The position numbers and the translations under genes are program-made. DNA of 64,000 nucleotides, from assembly GCA_024364735.1 (NCBI GenBank), contig JAGFNQ010007658.1, positions 83,096 through 147,095 on the forward strand. The letters run 5' to 3'. Below, one piece after another: positions 11,311-23,279 of this stretch. Source of the stretch: Boesenbergia rotunda. Its lineage: Eukaryota > Streptophyta > Magnoliopsida > Zingiberales > Zingiberaceae. Positions within the stretch are counted from its first letter, which is position 1. The number at the start of each line of letters is the position of its first letter. Under the pieces are notes generated by a model, which saw nothing but the letters and a program-made list of their open reading frames with translations, had not been told where the DNA came from and did no database searches.

Positions 11311-12754
11311 CAAAATAGCCTTATCCTCTTATGGTGGTGGCCGGCCATGACAAGAAGAGAGGAGGCCCCCTTCCTTGGCCGTCCCATTTAACCCCAATTG
11401 GATCAAATCCTTTAATGAATTAAACTTATTTAATTCACCCATTAAGTCTTTAAAAGACTTAGCCATTCTATGCTTCCGATGCGTCTGAAATAAATTCAGT
11501 TTTGACTATTGTTTGGACTTACCAAAAATAGTCTATCTCGATTGGAGAATCCAATTCTCAACTCGTTTTAAATCCTTCGAATTACTCGTTATGCGTGTGA
11601 CCAAATAGGCTTTCAATTTATGTTGGCCACCCATAATTAACTAATTAATTATAGAACGATCATGAGTGACACCTAATAGTACATCATGATCCCCAATTAA
11701 TTGAAAGATCAACGGTTGACCTCATAAATGATTCTGAAACCCTTCAGCAGCTATAATGAATCGTGCCCCATTCCCTTTACCATCTTATACCCACTTGGTT
11801 CAGGACATGGTCTATGTGTGTCAATCCCCACTAGGCTGACTACGTCACACCTAGCCCAAGTAACGTTTCCTCGTCCTATGGATTCTAATTACTCTCATGT
11901 ATTTAAGAGATTCATACTCTGAACATGTCATGCTCTGGCCAGAGGCTTCGAGTAACAATCCGACGATAGGCCTCGGGTATACATCTCCTCGCAAGGAGTG
12001 GTGAATCCTTTGTAGGATGTTCAAACATCTTCGGGCACTTCGGCTTATACCCAATCATCCTGGGTCCACACCTCCTTGGAGATGCTTGCTTAAGATGTCA
12101 AAGTATAAGTCTCCATGACCAAGATGACTTGAACACCGCAAGTCAAAGGAACATCGCACTTAAGCTGCAGTAAGAACTTCACTAACATATCTATATATAG
12201 ACTACCATATGAAGTTTTACAGTCAGTCACTCCAATGAACTAGTTCCCTTAACTAGCATTCATGTTTATCTCCGGGCATCTCAATGTCACCAGCCAGTGA
12301 GAATCAGCTGATTAGAGAATAACTCATGCTAGTCTCAACAGAATTGATAGTGTCCGTATTTATCAATTCATTGACTAGGGACAATTTCAATACTTCACAA
12401 TTGCACATGTAGAGATAATCACTAGTTGTGAATTCATCACAAATTCTCTCATGCTGTGAATTGTATTGCGGACATTCAGTAAATGAGCTTATGATCTTAA
12501 TCAAATAATCATGTATACTCAAATAGTGAATATTCATTTATTAAAATAAATGATTACAATCATAAGGCGATTGCCTTAGGACACTTCTCTCATATCACTA
12601 ACAATTACTACCCATGATCAGCGGCCATAAAGGCCTTAATCATCACAATAACCCGGATTGAAGAATCGTGACGACCGTTACCAGGGTGAACGATTAATCG
12701 ATAATCACGGGGACGTGACAATGATCGTGGGGACTCGCGGATGGCCGCCGCAGG

Positions 12755-12763
12755 TATAAAAGG
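12755..12763 (+). promoter_or_regulatory. TATA box of the Tat 3' LTR
   Basis: TATAAAAGG is followed about 100 bp later by cttgagcgtcg, a phrase common in the R/U5 part of gypsy LTRs. It would drive genomic RNA in a 5' LTR; here it faces out of the element. Confidence 0.6.
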
Positions 12764-13009
12764 TATTCCAACCCCTCTGGTAAGGGGGTTATGCGTTCTC
12801 TACTACTCATACATTTTGCTGCCTTATACTTTTATTTTCCATCAAGGCACTGACTTGAGCGTCGAAGTGGGCTCCGCCGGACAACCTTCGACGCGTTCCG
12901 CTAATGCTCGTATTGATCTCACAGGGCGCGGAGTTCCTCCCCTAATGTCAGCATCCGCGTGGGTTGAACCTTGGTGACTGACCGTCCACGTTGATTCCTC
13001 CCGGAACAG

Positions 13010-13441
13010 TATCGAAATGGTCTAACCTAAGTCCATCTCATTGGCCATGATTCTTACTTATCGTCGGAGATCCTGCGAGCGTGGAATGACCTTCTACATG
13101 AGTGAGCGATAATCTACCACCTTCTCAATGGGGAAGAGAGGAGAGGACGAAGAAGGAGCTCAAACCCTATTGATGTAAGAAGATCAAGATAATGATGCCC
13201 TAATTGGATAAGCTCCTTCCCTTATATACCTTGGGTCCATCTCATAGGGACTATCCACTAAAGCCAATCAATCATTAACAACCCATTAATGGCCATTAGT
13301 AAAAAAATCTACTCTACTAAGCACATTCCAAGCTGAATATAATCTGAAGTAAAGCATAATCTAGTAAAAAAAACTACAACTAGATATACAAAGATAATCA
13401 AACCATAGCCAGCACAAGTTAGACCTAGATAAACAGTCTGG
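13010..13441. other. Unassigned spacer, possibly an LTR remnant
   Basis: No coding sequence is recognised. A minus-strand TATATAAGG lies at 13220-13228, followed on that strand by a GA/TC-rich leader-like stretch, as in many LTRs. Termini and target duplications were not found, so the LTR idea is weak. Confidence 0.3.
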
Positions 13442-14699
13442 TCAAAGAGTCAGGTAAAAATTATCAAAATCTAGGGAGGGGTCTGGGCGCCAAGATTGAA
13501 GTAGCTGCATAAGCTCTGCATGTTGCTCTGCTGCTATCTCGGCCATCTCTACATATTGGGCCTTCGACTCCTCTCGCAAAGTCTGAATCTGGGTCTCGAG
13601 ACGGTGAGACTCAGTCCTAAGACAGAGAACCTCTATCTCGAGTAGAGCCAGTCTTTGATCCGTCAAGAGTATAGGAGGCGGTGGTGGATCCTGCTCTAAT
13701 GCGACCTCGATCTCTACAAGTGGATCGTCCTCCTCATCGTCTGCTGGTCCTGCTCCCCTACCTGCTTCCAAGACAAGACACCGTCAATGTTAACCTCTAA
13801 CCCAGCTAAGGAAAAATTCCTAAATCATATTTCATTGCATTCAGTTATCGGGTGACTTGACCCCTAAGGACATCACATCCAAAGCGTGCAAAAATTGAAG
13901 TCAGAAGGTGGCAATATGGAGTGCGCACTCTCCTATGGGTAGAGATGCTGGATGCATAAGTGATATCATGAAAAATAAGAAGTCCTATGTCTATATCTAG
14001 ATGATGGATAAAAGCATATAATAAGAAGGTGTGGAAGGGCCTCATCACCGTGATATCCCTAGTGGTGATAGGTAGAACACAACGAAGAATAACTCGATAA
14101 AGAGCGTAGTGCTGGGGCTGAAGTTGCATGGAACTGAAAGAAGAAATGATAGGGTCTCTCTCACCCTCAAAGAAATAAGTAAAAAGGGTGTCAAGGGTAA
14201 TGTGGGAATAAGGATCAGCAAACGGACCATCCCTAGGTGGATAGCATAAGAAAGTAGAATCAGATGGTCGTAACTCAAAGTGTTGGGTAAATAGTGCAGG
14301 AGATATGATAAAATCAACCTGCTGGACATGAGTAGAATAATGAGTGTCATCTAATTTAATCAGGTTATTGTAAAATTCTGCACATAGGGTCACATCTATA
14401 AAATCAGTGTAGTAGACAAGCTGGTCTAAGTGGTAGTGATGGATAACGTCCATGGTGATAGGGCAATAGGTCTCAAAGAAATTCCTATAAAGATAGTGAT
14501 AATCTAATGGTTGATAGGTGGTCTGCTCAAAAGGATCCTAAAGAGATATGGAGGGGAATCTAGGGTCAGTACTGGGTAGGGTAGCAGATCCAGCCTGGGC
14601 TATGCGACGTGTACTAGTTTTGACAAACACATAGTAATGGTAAGAACAAGAAAAATAGAAATTAAGCTTAAAATTTAGAGTATACCATCTTTGAGGCAT
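13442..14699 (-). pseudogene. Env-position ORF of a Sirevirus-like element (putative plant transposon protein)
   Basis: A possible start, MPQRWYTL, lies at 14697-14699. After a possible short intron the frame reads TSTRRIAQAG, then has an in-frame stop near 14538. It next enters a long open stretch at 13845-14453 (MDVIHHYHLDQL, AEFYNNLIKLDD, FIISPALFTQHF). The layout with a FYxNL block resembles the family annotated as putative plant transposon protein (PF20167 type), often found with retroelements. A further frame at 13442-13771 gives an acidic segment and a coiled coil (LETQIQTLREESKAQY). It lies on the same strand as, and downstream of, the gag remnant at 15950-17546, the position of the env-like gene in Sireviruses. 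No signal peptide or membrane segment is clear. Confidence 0.5.
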
Positions 14700-14796
14700 G
14701 ATGAAGGCAAGGAGAGAAGATTCTAGTCTATTAGCTTCATTTTGGTAGGGGTTTGAGAGAAAAAATGAGAGAAAAGGAAGGAGAGGAAGTGAATTA

Positions 14797-15037
14797 GGGC
14801 GCCTTAGATGTTTCTGTTCGGCGCGCGGTGGTAGGTTTTTATAGAGCGAACTAGGGCGCCTGAGTTGGGTTTACGGTGCCTGAATACCAGGCGCCTGAGT
14901 TGACTACGGCAACCTGGTCAGTGATTCCGCCCCTGGTTTTGAAAAACCAAGGGCGCGTTTCGGGAAGCCGCGCGATATCACGCGCCAAATGCCTCGATTC
15001 ACGATCAGGCACCTTAATCCCATTCAGGTGCCTGAGT
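14797..15037 (-). promoter_or_regulatory. GGCGCC palindrome cluster upstream of the env-position ORF
   Basis: Copies or near-copies of caggcgcctgag occur at about 14797, 14854, 14872, 14888, 15006 and 15024. The last two form the phrase caggcaccttaatccc + ttcaggtgcctgag. A nearly identical phrase occurs in the LTR at about 18239-18270. Five of the six lie upstream of the TATA box at 14834 on the minus strand. Confidence 0.6.
14834..14843 (-). promoter_or_regulatory. TATA box before the env-position ORF
   Basis: TATAAAAACC on the minus strand lies about 135 bp upstream of the ATG at 14697-14699. Immediately upstream is a cluster of ggcgcc palindromes. The arrangement repeats that of the LTR at 17739-18906. 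Confidence 0.45.
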
Positions 15038-15049
15038 TGGATTTTAGGG

Positions 15050-15296
15050 TTTACAGAATTTTTTGAAAATGAACTTTTAAACATAATTTTTGAAAATAAA
15101 CTTTTAAATAAAATTTTTGGAAATGAACTTTTAAATAGAATTTTTGAAAATGAACTCTTAAACTGAATTTTTGAAAATGAACTTTTAAATAGAATTTTTT
15201 GAAAATGAACTTTTAAACAGAATTTTTGAAATGAACTTTTTAACATAATTTTTTGAAAATGAACTTTTAAATAGAATTTTTTGAAAATGAACTTGG
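15050..15296. repeat. ~29-bp tandem repeat array
   Basis: About eight or nine units of tttgaaaatgaacttttaa followed by atagaattt run without interruption. The unit length is 28-31 bp. The minus strand translates into lysine/phenylalanine-rich repeats with no biological meaning. The array lies between the gag remnant and the env-position ORF, where pol is missing. Confidence 0.9.
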
Positions 15297-15309
15297 CAAG
15301 CAAAAACAA

Positions 15310-15949
15310 CTCTTAATTTTAGTTTGGACTAACCAACTTAGTGATAAGTTGGTTTAGCTACTTCAATTGGTTGAGTTTGATTTATTTTAAATCCTAAATA
15401 TCCCACCCATTTCTAAATGACAAAATAGGGAACTTAATTGGTTTTGTGAGATGATATCTTGAAGTTAGGTTTAATCTAAGATATAATTGAAACTTGAGTT
15501 AGATTCAGATTTAAGAATTAGTAATTTAAAAATATATTTCAATATTTGGTTTCCAGGTCTTGGCGAGACACAGAGGCCTTCTTGGGCCTTAGTCTTATTG
15601 GATCAACAACCCTTTCCTAGCCAAAGCCGCATAAAGAAATTTTATTTTTAAATTTCTCGTTCAGAAATCTTGGTCTAACTAGTCGAGGATGTGACGAGGT
15701 AGCTTCGGTTAGTTCCACCGGACTAAGAAGACCAAATAGAAGACACCTTCTTCTACTTGACTCCCCAGATGACTTTCCTAACGTACTATCAGCTCGACCC
15801 ACCCTAATACTAGGTTGAGCAAGTTTCATTCAAATCTGATCCTTAACTAATCATTTCTAATTTTAAGCAAGATAAATAAATAAATAAGGAAATAAACGTA
15901 AACAAACATCAGAGAAGGTATTCAATCAATATTAACTAACCACATGAAT
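15310..15949. other. Unassigned AT-rich spacer in Sirevirus remnant
   Basis: No protein motif was recognised on either strand. In a complete Sirevirus this interval would hold protease, integrase, RT and RNase H, which have evidently been deleted. Confidence 0.4.
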
Positions 15950-17546
15950 AGTCTTTTTGTTTACTTCCCTTGGATTATATCCTTGATTTGGTCTGTTTAA
16001 ATAGTGGATATGAACCTTATGGAATACTGATTTGGTCCAGCTTAATTAGTCAAGCTCAATTTGGGGACCCATGCTTGAACTTGGGTGCTAGGGCGGTTCA
16101 CTACCGAATAATAAAATCTAAATCGTGAATTGGCTTTAAATCTAATTACGGATCGATTTAGAACAGACTTTTGTTTTTCAAGAATCAAATCAAGATTCTT
16201 GGAGCCCAGGGTGAACTATTCTAAGTTTGCTCTGAGTACTTTGACTTGAGCCTTCAGGGAGAAATTCTCTTCCTCAAGTCTTTGGACTTGAGTTGAGGTT
16301 TCGACCTAAATTTTCTCAGTCAAAGGACTCGATCTAGTTTCTTCCTTAAGGAGTTTTACCTTCTCTTGAAGAGACTTAACCCGGTCATGAGACTTAGCCA
16401 ATTTATGAGATAGATAAGAAATGAGTTCGTATAAATCCGATTTTGAATAACCCATTACCTTAAGTTGGCCAATTTCCGATAGTGAGATGGTTTCATGCTC
16501 AGTTTCTTCTTATGATTTGGAGTCGATGCCGATCTCATCTTGAGTTGTTAACGCGAGGAGGTTGGAGTGTGTTGGTTCATCCTCATCCGATTTCGAAGAT
16601 GACTCATCCCAAGTTGCCTGCAACGCCTTCTTCCTCCGTTGCTTTTTTGTTTCTTTTGTGTTCGGGCATTCGGACTTGAACTGCCCCTTCTTTCCACACC
16701 TATAACAGGTGAGGTCCGCCTTGTTCTTTCGTCTAGCCGGATTGTCCTTTGGTTGTCCCATATTCTTTTTCTTTTGCGCTTTTCGAGCTCTGAACAACTT
16801 CCAGACGACGTTCACGAGCTTCGCCAGTTTTTCTTCTTCTTCGGATTCTAAGTCAGAATCCGGTTTTGGTTCTGGTTCCTTCTTTTTAATTTTACCTACA
16901 AATAAAGCTATACCTTTCTCTGCAAGTGCACCGTTAATCTGTTCATGTAGTTCAAATTCTGAAAATAGTTTTTCTAATTTTATTTTGGATAAGTCCTTAG
17001 AAACTTTGTAAACATCAACCATGGATGCCTACAGTGAGTTTCTAGGGAAGGTATTAAGTGTATACTTGATCAAATCTCTGTTTTCGATGGTGTGTCTTAT
17101 GATGTGGAGTCCGTTCATAATTTCTTGTATCTGGGCCACAGTGAGTTTCTCCGTCCTACATTTTTAGATTATATAATTTATTTAAAAGTAAATCATGACG
17201 GCTTACCTTGGTGTTAGATGTTCCTTCGTAGAGTTCAATTAGCTTAGTCCACAACTCCTTCGCGCTACTGAAAGGTCCGACTCGGTTCAGCTCTTCCTTC
17301 ATGAGTCCACATTGAAGAGTCTGTGTTACTTTTACATCGTCTTCAATTTTCTTCTTTGTAGATGCATCCCACTTACCATAGCTCAGTATCGTCCCTTGCT
17401 CGTCTCTTGGGAGGCCGAATCCGGTCTGGATTATAATTCATATGTCCACTTGAGTCTTTAGGTGAACTTCCATTCAGCTCTTTCAATAATCGAAATCTTC
17501 CCCAGAGAAGAGAGGGGGGGTGAGCAGTGCTGTAACCTTCTTGCAT
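15950..17546 (-). pseudogene. Sirevirus-like gag, frameshifted
   Basis: On the minus strand it begins MQEGYSTAHPP near 17546, like other copia/Sirevirus Gag starts. After stops and frameshifts comes an open segment at 16510-17022 (MVDVYKVSKDLSKIKLEK). It has an acidic stretch and one zinc knuckle, CYRCGKKGQFKSEC (CX2CX4HX4C). The knuckle is followed by a basic then acidic tail, and coiled-coil fragments (KSLQEKVKLLKEE, QVQRLEEENFSLKAQ) continue to about 16200. The last recognisable piece near 16050 resembles the tail that precedes protease. Gag would form the virus-like particle; this copy cannot give a full product. Confidence 0.75.
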
Positions 17547-17725
17547 GGTTATTTAAAAAGAAAGCGAAAGAAGTAGACTTGCAAAGACACAAACAAAAAA
17601 AAAGTACCAAGACTCTTGTCTTGGATTAGTAGTGTAGGAATAATAATAAAGAAATATGCTTGAAGTAAAACAATGGAAATCCGAAGATACTCAAGTGATG
17701 GTTTCACCAAATTGAGCAGCCTCCA

Positions 17726-17737
17726 CTCTGATACCAA
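17726..17737 (-). other. Primer-binding site of the Sirevirus-like element
   Basis: On the minus strand TTGGTATCAGAG directly follows the LTR end. This matches the 3' end of initiator methionine tRNA, the usual copia primer, and sets the element's orientation. Confidence 0.85.
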
Positions 17738-17738
17738 T

Positions 17739-18906
17739 TGTAGGATCGAGATGAGCGATAGAGGGGGGGGGGGGGTGAATATCTCTTATAAGAAAATTCA
17801 AATTTTAAAGCAATCGAGTACACAACGGAAAACAAAACACACATGCTAACATAGGTTAGTTTTAATTGCTTCGGAGTCTTGATCGGCTCCTACTGCAAGG
17901 CCTACGATCCTTGATCATTGGACAATCACTAACAGTCAAAAGTATGTACAGATTATAATGCTTTAGTGTGCAAAACTTAAAACAAATATACTGAACTCCT
18001 TGAATGAGTTGAAGTTCTTTGCTCGGAGAGTCGGATGACGTTTTGGCGTTGTCGAGACTTTATTCGTGCAGCACACAGGAAAACAGACTTATTGTAGAGT
18101 GTAAGTTCTTTTCAAAAGTGTTGCTCTTGACCCCTTTATATAGTTCTCATTCAGGCACCTGAAAGGCCTTCCAGGCGCCCTAGTCGCAGCGTCTCGGGTG
18201 GCAATTTTATCCACTGCGCAGTCAAACTCTATTCTGGCTCAGGCGCCTTAATCCCTTTTAGGCGCCTGAGGGCCGACGTGGCTCCTCCACTCAGCACTCG
18301 CAACGCAAGCTTGACCGTTGCGCCAACTCAGCCACCCGTTGCCAACTCCCAGGCGCCTGAGTCCCATTCAGGCACCCTAGTCCAATTGAGTCAACATCTT
18401 CAGCTACAACAAGGGTTAGCTCCACAATAATAATAAATAGAATTCATGCATGTATGGATTTACAACTAGTGCTGTCTTGGTTCTGACTTTTAGGTTTCAC
18501 TTGAAACCCTAGGTCGAACCGACGCCTACTGTTCCCTCTCGGGGAACGTGTCTTTATCTATTCCTCTTAGGAGAGTTTACCTTTTTGCCAACCGGCTTCT
18601 TCGGTTGAACTTTTGCTCGGCCTCTGAAAACTCGGAACTCGACGATGCTCGACCTCGACCCGTCTCGACTGCTGTCCGCGATCCTCGCTCCATAAAGTAT
18701 TCTGCTCGGTCCCCCGGACCAAGACTTCGTTGCCCGATCTCCGACCAGGACTTCTTGCTCAATCCTACAGGTCAAGACTTCTTGCCTAGCTTACCTAGGA
18801 CTTTCCCGTAAGCTTCACAAATTCATCAATACACACAAACCAGCTTAACTTGAACCCTTTGTCACTTATCAAAACAAGGCTCGATTTGGTGCTTCCGGCA
18901 CCAACA
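17739..18906 (-). repeat. 5' LTR of Sirevirus-like element (LTR-A)
   Basis: On the minus strand it starts TGTTGGTGCCGG at 18906 and ends GATCCTACA at 17739, next to the primer-binding site; length 1168 bp. A TATATAAAGG box lies at 18133-18142 (minus). Between the LTR start and the TATA box is a cluster of ggcgcc palindromes at 18153-18390. A poly-G run at about 17763-17774 corresponds to the poly-C typical of Sirevirus LTR 3' ends. No second LTR copy is found in the window. Confidence 0.8.
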
Positions 18907-18918
18907 GAAACAAACTTC

Positions 18919-19089
18919 CTATACAATGCCCTTAGTCCTTAATCTTGAAATACTATCCATGTTTGTAGGACCCCTTGGCATCTTGTTTAAGTGTGTGTCA
19001 TTTGAATTTTCTTGTAAATCTGGGCTGTCTTTTTTTTGCTTTCCCTTGTCAACATTTTTGTTGCTTCGTTTGCTTTTACTTGGTGCCAT
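18919..19089 (-). pseudogene. Start of a tnpA-like ORF in the CACTA remnant
   Basis: A short reading frame starts MAPSKSKRSNKNVDKGKQ, a basic N-terminus. It resembles the beginning of the second (Ptta/En/Spm, TNPA-type) protein of plant CACTA elements, which also follows the transposase gene. It ends within 60 codons at a stop, close to the Sirevirus-like insertion. The identification rests on position and composition only. Confidence 0.35.
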
Positions 19090-19925
19090 TGAGCTGTCAG
19101 TTAATAACAAAATGTGGATGATCAATAAACAATTCATTCACCAATGCTATATAATATTTTGGACGAAAAATTTATAAGCTGAAGTTAATAAGCATGTAAT
19201 TGAACTGATGCGTGAATACTTCGATTTTAACTTCAACTTCTTGCTGATGCGTCCTACTACTATGCTGAAACTAGTTTTCATAGTCTATGTTGATATATGG
19301 TTCACATAATTGAAAATAAAGCATCATGTTGATATAAATAGTCTGGGCTTGAAAATAACAAAAAGAGTGAAAGTTATGTAATAGATGCAGTAAATTTTAA
19401 TGTGAAATTAGTATCTATATTGAGTACATGCTAAACATTTCAACAAGCATGACAAATTCATATAATTACCTACATAAATGCTATACAACATATAAATACT
19501 AGTAATTATTGAACTAGCATATAGGAAGTTATTGGAAAGTCTACGCCATAAAATATAGTGATCATTCTATTTTAAATGACATTGAACTAACATTTGTAAT
19601 AATTATTATAGAATTACATTAGGTAGGATTTAAAATTACATACAATCACCACATTAAGATAAAATATCATCAACCCGAGTTTCAACACAATTTCATGAAT
19701 GCATGGTGGTTCATTATTATCTACTCCATCGACATCCATATTGGAAGCCCTCGAGAAAAACATTGTTGGTTGGTAATAATTTTTTCCAAATCATCATCGG
19801 TAATATTTTCAAAGTAGTCTCTACTAGGAGTTGCAAGTGATATAGACTAAGTTGGATCTTGGGGTCTTTAAGGTAAAAAACTTGTTTCGCTTGCCACCCT
19901 AAGATGAATGAATCAGATTTGAATC

Positions 19926-21516
19926 CTATCCTTTGAGGTTTACCAATGTAAAACCATGTTCATTGACTTTAATACTGCCATCACTATCAACCCAGTTACA
20001 TTTGAACATTAGAATTTGAAAGAGATGGTAATCAAGCTCCCATATTTCATCAATAACTTCATAGAATACCAAATTTGACACAATTGGATGCTTATCTTTT
20101 GCGCTAGCAACTTGCATAATCTTTGCAACTAAACTTACTCCGAAATTTTGAACTATCCGCACATCATCACACTCTTTTGTGTGATATGTAACCCTATCAA
20201 TTAAATATGTAGAATACTTAAATACTCGCTCACTAGGTCCATGCGCCATCCACTTTAATTGTTTGGAGATTTGATGTGTGGAATTGGAAATTTCATTTGC
20301 AACCTATAATGTAATAGTTGAATTATATATTAATCAAGTTCATAATTTCATAAATCATGGACTAATATGTAGCTTGCATGTAACTTACAGTATCATGCAA
20401 CCACAGAATAAAAGTTCGATTATGCTTATTTTGTAATCACTTTTTTGACTTTGCTTTTTGATGAAATGTTTCCTTTAAATGAGCTATGTATTTTCTATTA
20501 AAAATAAAAAGATTAGCTACTATAATCTAATGCCGCATTTGAAAGTATCAATGAGTTGGAGAAATTACTCAAATAAGGCTCTATCTCATCATTATTTGCC
20601 AATACATGATGATATGCTTGCTCCCACTCCTCATGATTGGTAGACTACACATGATCTTGTGATAAAGGTCTGGTAAGCTCCAATTGATGATTCCTTGTTG
20701 GGATGCCAATGGCGTGCACATTAGATTAATAGTCTGAGCAAAATTCTATATCCTCCTCAGTAATATAACATTCAGCTATGCAGCCTTCGAGTTGATTACG
20801 GTTTCACACATAACCTTTTAATGTTTTCATGAATCTTTCAAATGGGTACATCCATTTATACTAAACTGGTCCACACAATTTAACTTTCCGCACAAGGTGA
20901 GCAGTCAAATGGACCATGACATCAAAAATGATGGAGGAAAATATTTTTCAAGTAAGCACAATGTTGTCATAATATCATTTTCATATCATCCAACTTCGAG
21001 ACATCTATCACTTTGCTACACAACATATTGAAGAAGAAGCACAATCATGTGAGAGCATATCTTACATGTTTTGGAAACACACCCTGAATGACAACTGGAA
21101 GTAACTGTTACATCAAAATGTGATAATCGTGTGATTTCATACCAACAACTTTCAACAGCATACAATGATAAAGTCAATTCATTACCATCTGGAAGCATTT
21201 CTCCAAACAAAGAAAGAATGTCTGTGAATGCATTATTACTCCAATTATGTTTGACTTTCAGGTTATACAATTTAATAATGGTTGATAACTTTGTAAATTT
21301 TATACATCCTGGATATAAAGGTTTCTTGGCATTGTGGAGTAAGTTATTGAATGTAGTTGGATTCTCATCATATTCATATGTCGCATTTACCATATCTACA
21401 AGGTTCTCATCAAAGAAACTATGTTCGCTTCGTTGGGTTTGTTCACTACAATTCTTTGAGTTGCCAAATGATGGTTTTTCACTATGCCATATCCACACAA
21501 TGACAAAGTTCATCAA
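19926..21516 (-). pseudogene. TNP2-type CACTA transposase, internally deleted
   Basis: On the minus strand, 21016-21516 holds the conserved N-terminal block of plant En/Spm transposases (NNLLHNAKKPLYPGCIKFTK, then LSLFGEMLPDGN). Around 20740-20880 follows the DUF4218-type block (GPV, YKWMYPFERFMKTLKGYV) with in-frame stops. At 19926-20249 comes the DUF4216-type block (FYEVIDEIWELDY, FKCNWVDSDG). The catalytic domain expected between the N-terminal block and DUF4218 is missing, so the protein cannot be active. Confidence 0.85.
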
Positions 21517-22379
21517 GAAAATATCTAACCAACATCATTATGAGTGCTCACCAAGTTCATCAAGAAATTGAACTTAATTTTGCTAGGTCGACAGAGATAG
21601 CTATGTTGAAAATGAATTGGTTAAACAAAAGCTCTAAAACGTTTATGAACCAATATTGACAAGCAAAACAAACCAAGTATGCACTAAAAACCCCTAAAAA
21701 TTGACTAACGACATTTTTAACCTAAATGCAAATAGAGAAGAAAAAACACAAATGCTTCTAAAAAAATGAACACGTATCAAAGAATCAGTGACAAAGATAG
21801 CTAGGTTTACAAATAAGTTATGGAGCATCACTCCCCATCAAGATAGATAGGTTGACAGAGAATCTATAGAAAAAAAATTCCCACAAAATCATAAGATAAG
21901 ATAACATAAAAGAAGACAATCTAAGGATTACATGTACAATTACAAAAAAACCAAACCCCACAAAAACTTTAAATATGATTAACCCAGTGAGCTTTCTCTG
22001 CAACATTTTAAACTAATTTCGATCTCCCAAATAAGAACGCGAAGTAGAGAAGAACAAATGAACATAAGAGCGCATCAAGATTCATCTGGCAAAAAAGACA
22101 ATCACTAAATACAATGCAGCAAATGATCATGAGAAACAAAGGCAAACAACAAGGTTCGTAGAAAGCTTTGTAGAACTCATGTCAAGGCAGCCTCTCAAGT
22201 CCGAAGACAGATCTTGGAGGGAAGAGAAGCAAGGATAGTTGTGAAGCAGTTGGAAAGGGACGAAGACGAAGGTTTGTAGGTTTCTTTGGGATCGCACCGA
22301 GGGAGGAAGGTGTTTGGATCGACGAAGGTTTGTGGTTATCGAGCAAAGGAAATAGGGTTATCAGGGGTGGGAACATTGA

Positions 22380-22742
22380 TTTTCACACTCTTTTCAGTCA
22401 GGAAAAAGACAACAGTCGATTATTTATTTATAATGGTTTACAATTGTTGTAAACATATCAAAATTTCAATGGTTTTATGCATCGTTGTCCCAACTGTCGT
22501 TAAAGATAAACAAATTCTCTCTGAAACACAATGGTTTGGAAAATCGTTATAAAATTCATTGTTATTCATAAAAATTATTGCGTTAAAGACAACGGATAGT
22601 GTAAAGCCATTGTCTATAATGCTATGTGTTTGCTAATAGACAATGATTTTCACAAAAATCGTTGCCTTTTATAAAATTTATAACAATTTAGGCTAAAACT
22701 GCTGTAAATATATCGTTGTTAAAGGTGATTTTTCCTGTAGTG
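22380..22742. repeat. CACTA subterminal repeats and terminus
   Basis: Units such as gacaacggatagtgtaaagcc and caatgattttcacaaaaatcgttg recur in both orientations up to the terminus at 22742. They match the subterminal units of the element at 2367-5338. Confidence 0.75.
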
Positions 22743-23279
22743 GAGGTCTAGCATTGGCAGGGTGAGAACACTTGTGATGCTCATGAGATTAGTAGGGCAA
22801 GACCAAAATTTGAGATTGGGAGAAGATGAAAGACCACTTTTCTTATTTTAGTTACATTAAAACTTCATTCTAGGGACGTTTAGAATTTGCCATGGAGGAC
22901 GATAGCTTCGACACTTGAGATGACTTGGATGGATTTGAAGGTGATTTGGAGAAGAATTTGACCTAGAAGAAATTGAGGAATGTCAATCTCAAATTGGAGA
23001 TGAAACTGAGGCAACTAATGATCCAATGTTTGACAATTATGGAGCAGACGAACAGCTTGATAATGATCCTTTATTCATTTTGGATTCCTATTTTGTTCAA
23101 TATGATAATTTTGAACCTTTTATCAAATTATATCAAATAATTGATTGTAGACCATCTGAGGAAGACCTAGAAGATAAATCCAAGGAGATTGGCGAGCCGG
23201 TGTACGATGATGATTAAGTTGATAACTAGGCTATCGCAAAGAAGACAACGACATCTAATTACCCTAGCTCTAGATCTAG
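22743..23279 (+). pseudogene. Unidentified acidic coding-like relic
   Basis: An open stretch at 23026-23217 (MFDNYGADEQLDNDP...) continues, after a frame change upstream, an acidic sequence with DLEEIEECQSQIGDE. It ends in a stop at 23215-23217. Codon-like composition over about 300 bp suggests former coding sequence, but I recognise no family. It precedes the possible eIF4B fragment and may belong to the same locus or to a retroelement gag. Confidence 0.3.

Larger units (their letters stand above)
10402..12603 (-). mobile_element. Copia-type solo LTR (family 1, copy A)
   Basis: It starts TGTTGGGACC and ends CACTAACA, and is flanked on both sides by ATTAC (10397-10401 and 12604-12608), an exact 5-bp target duplication. 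No internal region is present, so it is a solo LTR. A TATA box on the minus strand gives the orientation. Its termini and the phrase cctctattcgtatccac are shared with the solo LTR at 42132-43955, so the two are one family. Its 2.2 kb length is long for copia. Confidence 0.85.
1..13009 (+). mobile_element. Tat-lineage Ty3/gypsy retrotransposon, 3' portion with nested insertions
   Basis: The order reverse transcriptase, retroviral-type RNase H, archaeal-type RNase H, integrase, antisense ORF, polypurine tract and LTR is seen directly. A second RNase H domain and an antisense ORF between integrase and 3' LTR are known hallmarks of the Tat lineage. The 5' LTR, gag and protease lie off the left edge. 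The element is broken by stops and frameshifts, by a CACTA transposon at 2367-5338 and by a solo LTR at 10402-12603, so it is old and not autonomous. Confidence 0.85.
10049..13009 (+). repeat. 3' LTR of Tat element, interrupted by a solo LTR
   Basis: The LTR begins TGTGATGAGG after the polypurine tract and probably ends CCCGGAACA at 13009. Removing the nested 2202-bp element and one 5-bp duplication leaves about 754 bp. A TATA box lies near the end. The right boundary is an estimate because the 5' LTR lies outside the window and cannot be compared. Confidence 0.6.
18907..22742 (-). mobile_element. CACTA remnant, minus orientation, left end lost
   Basis: The right terminus reads, on the minus strand, CACTACAGGAAAAATCACC ending at 22742. 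It is preceded by the same subterminal repeat type as the element at 2367-5338. Inside are a TNP2-type transposase remnant and the start of a second ORF on the minus strand. The left part is cut off at the Sirevirus-like LTR boundary, and no left terminus is seen. Confidence 0.8.

Noticed and set aside
14851..15309. Lysine/phenylalanine-rich 152-codon frame
   Set aside because: Translation of the ~29-bp AT-rich tandem repeat.
17763..17774. Poly-G run as a possible G-quadruplex
   Set aside because: A single homopolymer run explained by the conserved poly-C at Sirevirus LTR ends; it may also be a sequencing length error.
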